Shown: piece after piece, positions 41,581 through 49,517 of the stretch | How the letters are laid out: every line of letters begins with the position of its first letter | Numbering within the stretch: the stretch's first letter is position 1 | DNA from: an uncultured Bacteroidota bacterium | Lineage (GTDB): Bacteria; Bacteroidota; Bacteroidia; Chitinophagales; Saprospiraceae | Direction of reading: 5' to 3' | NCBI GenBank assembly: GCA_937870795.1 | Contig: CALMWS010000230.1 | Location: 1 to 50,929 of the forward strand | Length of the DNA stretch: 50,929 bases | The notes under the pieces: generated by a model | What the model saw: the letters and a program-made list of their open reading frames with translations, nothing else | Database searches by the model: none | Told to the model about the DNA's origin: nothing | Program-made: the position numbers and the translations under genes

Positions 41581-42130
41581 GACCTTTGAAGGGACTTCGT
41601 GCCAGGTGCCACTGTACAGAGATTGTAACATGGGATTGCTGCGCAATCTCTGCTGCCCTTTCAAGGCAGGTATAGGTTTCTTTTGAAAGAGTAAAGGCAT
41701 ACGCCCCTGTGGGGCAAATGAGATTTATGTGGTCCCTTCATGACCACACGTTGGTCTGCATGCGGCTTTTGTAATATGCGACTGCTTTGCAGTCGGGACT
41801 GTCTTGTCTGACTGCCAGGTGAAGTTGTCATGATGAGATGGCAACTTAACCCTTGCGGGGCGTCCCTTCAGGACCACATGCATGGTGCCACTGTACAGAG
41901 GTTGTAACATGGGATTGCTGCGAAATCTTTACTGTCCTTTCAGGGCAGGATAAAGTTTTCTTTGGAAGATTGAGGCATACGCCCTTGCGGGGCTAAAGTG
42001 ATTTATGTGGTCCCTTCAGGACCACATGTTGGTCTGCGTGCGGTTTTTGTAACATACGACTGCTTTGCAGTCGGGACTGTCTTGTCTGACTGCGACGTGA
42101 AGTTGCCATGATGGGGTGGCAACTTAACTA
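41581..42130 (+). repeat. REP-like composite palindrome array, right copy (two units, period 279 bp)
   Basis: Units begin at 41605 and 41884 with GGTGCCACTGTACAGAG. Four REP-like elements (TTGTAAYAT flank plus stem-loop) lie at 41623-41648, 41769-41795, 41902-41927 and 42047-42073. The TTTGCAGTC hairpin starts 172-173 bp after the unit start in all copies, including the left array. Other palindromes are a GGTCCCTTC-type hairpin and AAGTTGCC/GGCAACTT (42100-42107 with 42118-42125), which may end transcription of the amylase gene. Orientation equals that of the left array. No gene is supported here. Confidence 0.8.
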
Positions 42131-42160
42131 TAGTTCTCCCACAAATTTATACAACAAATT

Positions 42161-45100
42161 TTATTTCACCACAAATATTGTCGACAAAATTCTATTTTTA
42201 ACATTTGCGTTTATAATATAACTTCCTTTTGGCCATTTAGTAACTTCAATTTCCTGATCTTCACCAACCCAAATCAACTTACCTGTGATATCATACACAC
42301 GGATGTTTTCAGCAGGCTCCGAAAGGTAGATTCGGTCTGTAGCGGGATTGGGATAAACTGTAAGCCTGGTTGAAGATAATTCAATGGCTGCTGTTGTGCC
42401 TTGATTTTTTAAAAAATAATCGAGGTTACTGGCAATGAAGCCCTGAGCAATAGGCCCCGGACTACCGGTTCCTTTTTTGCTGCCATCGGGACTTCGAAAC
42501 ACTGCTGCGATCCAGTAAGGAAAATCTCCATCCTTTAAGCCATAATAGGTCCTTGGTTTTATTTTGATCTGGTATTTGTTGGTACCTGCTACCCTCGTCA
42601 TTTTACCAACACCATCATCCTGCCCCCAGTTACCTACTACTTTGTTCCATGCTGTAGTTTGTGGATTGGGTGTGTCTACCAGCCCTACGCCACTGTGCAT
42701 GTAAATGGCATTGGCGTTGAGCAATTCTTTGTTGCCCTGCGCTGCATTGAAGGTAATGGTTATTTCCTGATCGATGTCAAAAGCGGGTGGATCAACGGTG
42801 ATCAGGGGGTCATTGGAAGCTACATCCCAGTAGATGTCTTTGTCGCGAAAACCCTTGCCTTTGTTTGCATTGGAAGCATCTCTGAAATACATGCCCAGTT
42901 GCTGAATGTCTTCTGAAGCGTTGAGTCCGTAGTACTGGGCGGGCGTAAACTTAATTTGCCATTTGTCGTCACCCAGGGCTGTCATTTCACCCAGGCCATC
43001 ATCTTTAAGGGTACCAACTACCTTTGACCAAACACCTGTAGTGACATCCTTGACCACCCCACTATGGAAATAAACCTTACTTGCACCCACCAAACCGGCT
43101 GTGCCCGCTTTACTCGCTTTTTTGGCATCAAAAACGAGGGTTATTTCCTGATCCTGCGTAAAAGACGCCGGCGTGATGGAGACCGGATTTTGATATACTG
43201 CTATAGCATCGCCAAAGCCAGAACTCATCCTGGTTGAGGTATAAACACGCCATTCACCGGCCAACAACTCAATGGGGGTACTTACATTGGTCACCTGGAT
43301 GCTGTCGCCGCTAAAATAGTTGTACCACCATCCAGTGGCAGTAAAAGAAGGGCTAAGGCTCTCTTTGCTTAAGCCAAAATTACCCAAAACCACCAGATCG
43401 GTACCTGTCATGTTGAAAACCAATCTTCGTGTATTGCCTGTAAGCTTGTGTGACTGGCTGGCAGCCGCCAGTTTTTCTGGTCCGAATGTTTTACGCAGTT
43501 TCAATATCTCTCTATAGGTGGTAAAAATGTGCTGTCTCAGCTCATTTTCGTAATAACCCAGACCACCATTGCCCCAAGGAAGTGGCTTCCTTCCCAATCG
43601 TCCGTTGAAGTTGATGTCAATGTCGTAGCCCAGTTCATCAAACTCCCAAATCATCTTAGGCCCAGGGAATAAAAAAGTAAATGCGGCAGCCATTTTCACT
43701 CTTTCATACATGACTTCATCGAGTCTAGTATTATAACCTTCTTTGGACAGGCCTTCCGTGATCACATGTTCTGCCAATCGTCTTTCATCATGACTATCGA
43801 AATAACTCACGTGGCTGGTGATGCCCATATCGGCAAAACTGCCCCCACCTGCTCCGGTAGTAGCTGGCACCACATCATAAGATCGGTTTCTCCACATTTT
43901 ATAGCCATAACCAGCCAGTATATTTTCTTCAGCTGCCGGTGCCCAATGCTCAAGGATGATAAAGGCGTCTTTATCATATTCCTTTATTTTATCGCCCATC
44001 CTCTTAAGGATGTTGATTCTGCTTTGGTCAAATCCATCTACACTGCCATTGGGTGCATAGTTGGTAAATCCCTTGGTAAAATCAAAGCGGAAGCCATCAA
44101 AATGAAATTGCTCCAACCAGTAGCGGGTCACACGGTCTACAAAGTTGCGGGTGTATGGACTTTCGTGATTGAAGTCATAACCCCATTGATATTGTCCCAC
44201 ATATTCTCGATTAAACCATGGATTATCTGATGTGGGTTTGCTACCGTCAAAATACAGTTGCAGCATGGGATTTTGACCGAAGGCATGATTGAGTACTATA
44301 TCCATGATCACGGCGATTCCTTGCTCGTGGGCAGCTTCAATAAATGCCTTCAAGTCGTTGGGTCGACCATAATATTTGTCAACGGCAAAAAAATAAGAGG
44401 GATTATAACCCCAGGAATCATTTCCTTCAAACTCGTTGACGGGCATAAGCTCAATGGCATCAATTCCCAGTCTTTTCAAATAAGATAATGTGTCAATCAG
44501 ATCGAGGAATGAGTGCGATTTAACAAAGTCGCGAATGTGTAATTCGTAAATCACCAAATGATCGGCCTTTGGTCTTTGCCATAAGCTTTCGCCTATTCCC
44601 CATTCGTAAGGTGCCGGTTTTGTGTTTAAAACGGTGGCAATGCCATATTCTGTTTTATTGTAAGCTGGGAGGTTGGGAAATACAGAACCGATGCTATTGT
44701 CGTTCCATGGATCTGCAACTTGTACGGCATACGGGTCTCCAATCTTAATATTGCCATCCACCCAGTATTGAAAAACATAGTCTTTACCAGGCTGGAGGCT
44801 ATCAATGGTCACCCAGTAATACCTGCCATCCGGTGTCATTGTCATTTGGTATTGTTCCTGGTATTTCCAATTGCTGAAATCACCTACGGCATAAACATAT
44901 TTTTTATTGGGTGCTTCCAACACAAGGGTTACAGACGTGGAATCGATTATGTTGATGCCAGGCAGATACCATGAGGGCAGGGGGTCAATCAAATCGGGGT
45001 TTCTGACAACTAACTCAAAAGTCTTTTCTGTGTTGAGGTTTTGCCCCTGAATGGTAGCTTCTACTCTTGTGCTTATAACTTTACTGGCGGTTGCTGTGTA

Positions 45101-45742
45101 TTCGTAATTGATATTTCTGCCTGTTGTTACGCTTGCTTTTTCTTCCCAGCCATTGCCTTCATTGATGAGCAATTTCATGGTTGAAACATTGGAACTGGCA
45201 GTAGCTTTAAAACTTATTTTTTCACCTGCTGCAGCAACCAACTGGCTGGAAGATGGGGCGTCTATAGAGACCCAGGCATTTGAATTGAGATTGATATAGA
45301 TATCTTGATTGGTGGTCACCGTACCCCAACCATAATTACCAGGAGCCATGGTTGCTTTTTTACTGCCATCTGCACTTCTGATCACACAGGATATGCGATA
45401 TATTTTTTCCGCTACGGGCACTCCAAAATAAGATCTAACATTGGGACTCAACTTGAGTTGCCAGAGATCTGTTCCAATTTTGGTCATTTTTCCAATGCCA
45501 TCGTCTTTGCCCCAATTGCCTTTTACATATTTCCAGACGGTTCCGTTGGCATTATCAGTAACTACACCATGGTGCACATATACTGAACTAGCTCCCATCA
45601 GTTCTTTGTTTCCCTGGGCAGCATTGAAATAGAGGGTAATTTCATCATCTGCTCCACCCGATGCCGGATCGATGTAGACCATCTGGGCATTTAAGCCAAA
45701 GCAGAAAATTAACAACAACCCAACTATACCCATCCTTTTCAT
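42161..45742 (-). CDS. Secreted GH13 alpha-amylase-family enzyme with T9SS sorting domain
   Basis: 1193 residues. Signal peptide 1-20. A module of about 120 residues (ITLYFNAAQGNKELMGASSV, GNWGKDDGIGKMTKIG) is at 24-155; then a CBM48-like region near 265-345 (YVYAVGDFSNWKYQEQ, FQYWVDGNIKIGDPYA). The GH13 barrel runs from about 395: DIVLNHAF (481-488), nucleophile Asp554 in GFRFDFTKGF, acid/base Glu598 in IILEHW, and Asp652 in DSHDE. Two more copies of the N-terminal module follow the barrel, then a T9SS CTD (LTVYPNPATDRIYLSEP). It should cut alpha-glucans outside the cell. Its promoter is at 45758. Confidence 0.9.
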   Translation of the reverse strand: MKRMGIVGLLLIFCFGLNAQMVYIDPASGGADDEITLYFNAAQGNKELMGASSVYVHHGVVTDNANGTVWKYVKGNWGKDDGIGKMTKIGTDLWQLKLSPNVRSYFGVPVAEKIYRISCVIRSADGSKKATMAPGNYGWGTVTTNQDIYINLNSNAWVSIDAPSSSQLVAAAGEKISFKATASSNVSTMKLLINEGNGWEEKASVTTGRNINYEYTATASKVISTRVEATIQGQNLNTEKTFELVVRNPDLIDPLPSWYLPGINIIDSTSVTLVLEAPNKKYVYAVGDFSNWKYQEQYQMTMTPDGRYYWVTIDSLQPGKDYVFQYWVDGNIKIGDPYAVQVADPWNDNSIGSVFPNLPAYNKTEYGIATVLNTKPAPYEWGIGESLWQRPKADHLVIYELHIRDFVKSHSFLDLIDTLSYLKRLGIDAIELMPVNEFEGNDSWGYNPSYFFAVDKYYGRPNDLKAFIEAAHEQGIAVIMDIVLNHAFGQNPMLQLYFDGSKPTSDNPWFNREYVGQYQWGYDFNHESPYTRNFVDRVTRYWLEQFHFDGFRFDFTKGFTNYAPNGSVDGFDQSRINILKRMGDKIKEYDKDAFIILEHWAPAAEENILAGYGYKMWRNRSYDVVPATTGAGGGSFADMGITSHVSYFDSHDERRLAEHVITEGLSKEGYNTRLDEVMYERVKMAAAFTFLFPGPKMIWEFDELGYDIDINFNGRLGRKPLPWGNGGLGYYENELRQHIFTTYREILKLRKTFGPEKLAAASQSHKLTGNTRRLVFNMTGTDLVVLGNFGLSKESLSPSFTATGWWYNYFSGDSIQVTNVSTPIELLAGEWRVYTSTRMSSGFGDAIAVYQNPVSITPASFTQDQEITLVFDAKKASKAGTAGLVGASKVYFHSGVVKDVTTGVWSKVVGTLKDDGLGEMTALGDDKWQIKFTPAQYYGLNASEDIQQLGMYFRDASNANKGKGFRDKDIYWDVASNDPLITVDPPAFDIDQEITITFNAAQGNKELLNANAIYMHSGVGLVDTPNPQTTAWNKVVGNWGQDDGVGKMTRVAGTNKYQIKIKPRTYYGLKDGDFPYWIAAVFRSPDGSKKGTGSPGPIAQGFIASNLDYFLKNQGTTAAIELSSTRLTVYPNPATDRIYLSEPAENIRVYDITGKLIWVGEDQEIEVTKWPKGSYIINANVKNRILSTIFVVK

Positions 45743-46149
45743 TCTCTCTCTTTTTTACAAATATACGATAATAAGGGGTTAGGGGTTAGGGGTTATTATA
45801 CTAATTGTCGGGGGGAGTTAAAGAGGGGGGACAGGGGACGGGCTTGAGGAGGTTTAGTTGATGCCACGCGATTAGCGCGTGGTGCCCTCGTTAAATTGAT
45901 CTGCCAATCAATTTTTTCAGCCTTGCTGAAACCACTCAGTTATGACGGGCGGCTTGCGACGGGGGACACTTTACACACGAAAGGGGACTGTCAAGCTATT
46001 TTATGAGACAACAGACAACATAAAACCTAGCCCCTATAACCTATCCCCTACCACAAAACCAAACATCCCTTACCGCGGTGAAACGATAAGGGATGCGTCA
46101 TTCACAAGTTGGCCGGCGAACCGGCCCCCAATTGTTGGTTAATGGGGTA
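45743..46149. repeat. 407-bp spacer with G-run repeat and several palindromes
   Basis: Between the amylase start and the ftsK stop, no gene is supported. It contains three GGGGTTA units (45775-45795) and a later G6 run; degenerate C-rich counterparts at about 46026-46056; hairpins CCACGCG/CGCGTGG (45864-45882), TTTCAGC/GCTGAAA with CTT loop (45915-45931), CATCCCTTA/TAAGGGATG (46064-46095) and GGCCGG/CCGGCC (46111-46126). These are of a REP-like build but differ in sequence from the arrays at 33.9 and 41.6 kb. Confidence 0.7.
45758..45765 (-). promoter_or_regulatory. -7 promoter element of the amylase gene
   Basis: TATATTTG on the minus strand fits TAnnTTTG, 15 bp before ATG 45742. The leader contains a GAGAGAGA purine tract just before ATG, the closest thing to a Shine-Dalgarno in the window. 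The -33 region falls into the G-run repeat. Confidence 0.5.
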
Positions 46150-48711
46150 TTAAAAACGGTTTTTTAGGTTTCTCATAATATTGTCAAGCTCTTCGAGGCC
46201 GTACACAAGGACTTCGCGGGGTTTGCTGCCCTGGGCGGGTCCTACGAGGCCTACTTTTTCCATTTGATCCATGATCCTGCCGGCGCGATTGTAGCCTAGC
46301 TGGAGCTTGCGCTGGATCATCGAAGTGGAGCCATGTTGATTGCCTATGATAACACGGGCAGCTTCTTCAAACATATCGTCGAGTTCATCCATAGAGATCA
46401 TGCCACTGCCGGCATCGTCATCTGTTTTGACTTCCGGTAAGAAGAATGGCTCGGGGAAGCCGGGTTGATCAGAGATAAATTTGATTACATCTTCTACTTC
46501 CGGTGTATCTACAAAGGCACACTGCAAACGCACTACACTGCTGCCAATGCTCAGCAACATATCTCCTCTACCGATCAGTTGTTCTGCTCCACCCGCATCG
46601 AGGATGGTACGTGAGTCGACTTTGGAAGTAACTTTGAAAGCAAGTCTTGCAGGGAAATTGGCTTTGATGATCCCTGTAATGATATTGACTGAAGGTCGTT
46701 GCGTAGCGATGATGAGGTGAATGCCAATGGCCCTGGCCAACTGTGCCAAACGTGCGATGGGCATTTCCACTTCTTTGCCGGCTGTCATTATCAGATCTGC
46801 GAATTCGTCGATTACAAGTACAATGTAAGGAAGGAATTTGTGGCCTTCGAGCGGGTTGAGCCTTCTGGCAACAAACTTTTCATTGTACTCCTGGATGTTT
46901 CTTGCACGCGCTGCTTTGAGCAGGTCGTAACGGCTATCCATTTCAATACACAAGCTGTTGAGGGTGTAAATTACCTTGGATGTTTCTGTTAAAATGGGCT
47001 CTTCTTCGTTGGGTAGGAAGCTGAGGAAGTGTTGCTCCAAACTGGCATATGGGAACAATTCTACCTTTTTGGGATCAACCAAAACCAGCTTTACCTGTGA
47101 AGGGTGTTTTTTATATAGCAGCGACATCAAAACGGTGTTGATGCCCACTGACTTTCCCTGACCCGTGGCACCTGCAATGAGGAGGTGGGGCATCTTGGCA
47201 AGATCGGCTACAAATACTTCGTTGCTGATGGTTTTGCCAAGGGCTATGGGTAGGGCCATCTTGGCGTTCTGAAATTTGTCAGAGGCCAATACTTCCTTGA
47301 GGCTTACTACTTGTTTATTTTTATTTGGCACTTCAATACCGATGGTACCTTTGCCGGGAATAGGCGCAATAATCCTAATGCCAAGGGCTGAAAGTGAAAG
47401 TGCGATGTCGTCTTCCAGGTTTTTGATCTTACTGATCTTTACACCAGGAGCAGGGATGATTTCGTATAGGGTGACTGTTGGACCGATGGTAGCCCTAATC
47501 TTAACGATTTCGATTTTATAATCGAGCAACGTTTTAATGATCTGGTCTTTATTGGCTTCGAGTTCTGAGCGATCAACTTCTGTATTTTCTTCTTCGTAAT
47601 TTTGCAATAAAGTTAGTCCCGGATACTTGTAGTTACGAAGATCCAGGGTCGGATCGTAGGGCTCAGAACTCAATACATCATCGGCAGTTTTTTCGCGAAT
47701 GACGTCATTGAGGGCTGGAGCCTGGGCGGCGTTGATGTCATCACTCAGGTTTTCAATGATGAAATCATCTTCTTCCATTTCGTCGCTCACTTCTTCTCCA
47801 CTAAAGCCGGTGGGCTCTTCGCCTTCATCATCAAGGGGCACCTCATTGACCTCCGGCAAATCCATTTCAAGGGCAGGGGGTACATAAGCAGCTTTGGTGC
47901 GGGCAGCAGTGACAGGAAGCTCAAAGTCCAGTTGTGCACCCGGAGCTTCCTGACTATCTACTTCGTCGGTTTTTGGCATGGCATCTTCCATGCTGTCGGA
48001 TTTGGATTTTTTTCTTGTTTTTTCCTTAACGATGACTTCGGGATCCGGATACTCTGTTTTGAATGCCTGTATCCATGTATCCATTTTTTCAGCAAAACCG
48101 GTGAATCGGGCTGGAACGGGGATACCGCTCATGGCGAACGAATATTGATCCAAATTAATGTTGAATCTCCAAACTACAAAGGTAAAGGCAAAGGCAAACA
48201 ATAGCAGGAATAATCCTACGCTGCCAACAAAATTGGTCAGCCATATACACAGACTTTCACCAAAAGCTCCACCCCATGTGAAGGATGAACTTCTGAAAGT
48301 AAATTCAAGTAAGAGGGAGAAAAATGCCATGGCTGCGATCAGGTTTCTCGCCAGGATCAGCAGTGGTTTCAGCGAATTGCGTTTGATCAAATCGACACCC
48401 AGTCGTAGCAATAATATAACTACCACCATTGATGGAAGTCCAAAGCCATAGTAAAAGAAGGCATTGGAAATGTAGGCACCCAATCTGCCCAACCAATTTT
48501 CAACGGCAAGGTCTTTTTGAAAAAAAGATGACCAGGTGAAATGTAAAACTTTGTCCTGATCGTACTTCCACGTATAAAGGTAAGAAACGAAAGCAATGGC
48601 CAGATAAATGGCTGCCAGCAGGCTAACAATGCCAAATACCTTTCTCCATCTTTCGTCGGACCAGGTGTTGTTTTGGGGCGAGGATTTTGTTTTCTCCTTT
48701 TTCGCACTCAT
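46150..48711 (-). CDS. ftsK: DNA translocase FtsK
   Basis: 853 residues. Four membrane helices lie in the first 180 residues, then an acidic, low-complexity linker (about 230-340), then the alpha/beta motor: KISKIKNLEDDIALSLSALG, Walker A GATGQGKSVGINTVL, Walker B IVLVIDEFADLI, IIATQRPSVNIITG. The gamma winged-helix is the last 60 residues (MIQRKLQLGYNRAGRIMDQM). FtsK pumps DNA toward the dif site during division. The linker is short compared with E. coli FtsK. The leader is about 120 bp from a -7 box at 48839. Confidence 0.95.
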   Translation of the reverse strand: MSAKKEKTKSSPQNNTWSDERWRKVFGIVSLLAAIYLAIAFVSYLYTWKYDQDKVLHFTWSSFFQKDLAVENWLGRLGAYISNAFFYYGFGLPSMVVVILLLRLGVDLIKRNSLKPLLILARNLIAAMAFFSLLLEFTFRSSSFTWGGAFGESLCIWLTNFVGSVGLFLLLFAFAFTFVVWRFNINLDQYSFAMSGIPVPARFTGFAEKMDTWIQAFKTEYPDPEVIVKEKTRKKSKSDSMEDAMPKTDEVDSQEAPGAQLDFELPVTAARTKAAYVPPALEMDLPEVNEVPLDDEGEEPTGFSGEEVSDEMEEDDFIIENLSDDINAAQAPALNDVIREKTADDVLSSEPYDPTLDLRNYKYPGLTLLQNYEEENTEVDRSELEANKDQIIKTLLDYKIEIVKIRATIGPTVTLYEIIPAPGVKISKIKNLEDDIALSLSALGIRIIAPIPGKGTIGIEVPNKNKQVVSLKEVLASDKFQNAKMALPIALGKTISNEVFVADLAKMPHLLIAGATGQGKSVGINTVLMSLLYKKHPSQVKLVLVDPKKVELFPYASLEQHFLSFLPNEEEPILTETSKVIYTLNSLCIEMDSRYDLLKAARARNIQEYNEKFVARRLNPLEGHKFLPYIVLVIDEFADLIMTAGKEVEMPIARLAQLARAIGIHLIIATQRPSVNIITGIIKANFPARLAFKVTSKVDSRTILDAGGAEQLIGRGDMLLSIGSSVVRLQCAFVDTPEVEDVIKFISDQPGFPEPFFLPEVKTDDDAGSGMISMDELDDMFEEAARVIIGNQHGSTSMIQRKLQLGYNRAGRIMDQMEKVGLVGPAQGSKPREVLVYGLEELDNIMRNLKNRF

Positions 48712-48838
48712 GGATTAATCGATTTTTGAAATGTAAGATGCCTTTAAAGGAAACAGGCACAAGAGTCTCCCTGGGATTGGGAGGTAAATAGCGGCCTTTG
48801 CTGCTACCCTACTCATTGGTCTTGCTTCCAAGTTTAGG

Positions 48839-48846
48839 CAAAAGTA
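48839..48846 (-). promoter_or_regulatory. -7 promoter element of ftsK
   Basis: TACTTTTG on the minus strand fits TAnnTTTG. Transcription from near 48833 gives a 120-bp leader, the longest in the window. It lies next to the hairpin at 48853. Confidence 0.45.
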
Positions 48847-48852
48847 GGGATT

Positions 48853-48888
48853 AAAAACATATTAGAAAATTTTTTAATATGTTTTTCG
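48853..48888. terminator. AT-rich inverted repeat, probable terminator of the transporter-lipoprotein operon
   Basis: AAAAACATATTA and TAATATGTTTTT form a perfect 12-bp inverted repeat with a loop of about 10 bases (GAAAATTTTT). It has a T-run at its end on either strand. It sits between the end of the leftward lipoprotein gene (48966) and the ftsK promoter, so it may stop transcription into ftsK or act as an operator. Bases 48889-48965 are plain AT-rich. Confidence 0.5.
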
Positions 48889-48965
48889 TTCAAATTTCAT
48901 ATAATAATTATATCTAATTTATATATAATTGATTAACAGATATATAAATTAATTTTAGCCAAGTC

Positions 48966-49517
48966 TTATTCTACTCGCCTCAAGCTGGCCTTTTGAAAAA
49001 CCGAATTGCGAAATGTTGAAACGGCAGGGATGGTATCATTCCCTACAATAGTATCACCACAAGTATGGAAGGTTTGTTTGGCGTGCAAGGTAACCTCAAA
49101 GTCAAGTCCAGCTTTGTGTCGGATGTATTGGGTTTGAATGACGTTGTCCATCACTTCAAAGGTGGAAATAAATCTATCATTTAATACAAAACCATCCAGC
49201 AGAATGCCATTGCCCTCATCTACCTGGTAGTGACCGGCAGCAGGATTGACAGGCACGAGTGTATATGTTCTTTCATCCGCCTGAGCCGCCTTGCCATAGA
49301 TCAGGTGCCAGTCGTACCTTCCATCATTTCTTCGTCGATGTACGCACGACATAGGCACATCCATGGTTTTACCAGAAGTGCTAAAAATTTGAAGGGTTCC
49401 TTCCCACACTCCCAGCCAATCATCAGGAAAAACTGGTTGGTAAGTTATAGATTTTGTGCTTGTGGCACAGGAAGTTAAGGTCATCAAGGCCAAAATCCAG
49501 ATAAATTTGTTAATCAC
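48966..49517 (-). CDS. Lipoprotein of unknown function
   Basis: 183 residues if GTG at 49517 is the start (MINKFIWILALMTLTSCA, lipobox LTSC); TTG at 49535 would put six residues, two of them Cys, before it. With the GTG start it overlaps the transporter gene by 8 bp, a coupling arrangement. The mature part has WLGVWEGTLQIFSTSGKTMDVP, then RRRNDGRYDWHLIYG and a beta-rich rest, perhaps a lipocalin-like or beta-barrel fold. I do not recognise the family. The link with a sugar porter suggests a role in sugar handling, by inference. Confidence 0.7.
   Translation of the reverse strand: MINKFIWILALMTLTSCATSTKSITYQPVFPDDWLGVWEGTLQIFSTSGKTMDVPMSCVHRRRNDGRYDWHLIYGKAAQADERTYTLVPVNPAAGHYQVDEGNGILLDGFVLNDRFISTFEVMDNVIQTQYIRHKAGLDFEVTLHAKQTFHTCGDTIVGNDTIPAVSTFRNSVFQKASLRRVE

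Noticed and set aside
41725-41910. A 61-codon minus-strand ORF inside the right array, and a similar 111-codon ORF at 33941 in the left array
   Set aside because: They read through the palindromes, have no homologous pattern and only reflect the lack of stops in these repeats.
33869-42130. REP-like arrays as CRISPR or as non-coding RNA genes
   Set aside because: Palindromes alternate in fixed composite units without unique spacers of equal length, and no promoter stands in front; a repeat element beside a RAYT fits better.
45942-46142. A 66-codon plus-strand ORF in the amylase-ftsK spacer
   Set aside because: It runs through hairpins, has no recognisable pattern or promoter, and reads as chance.
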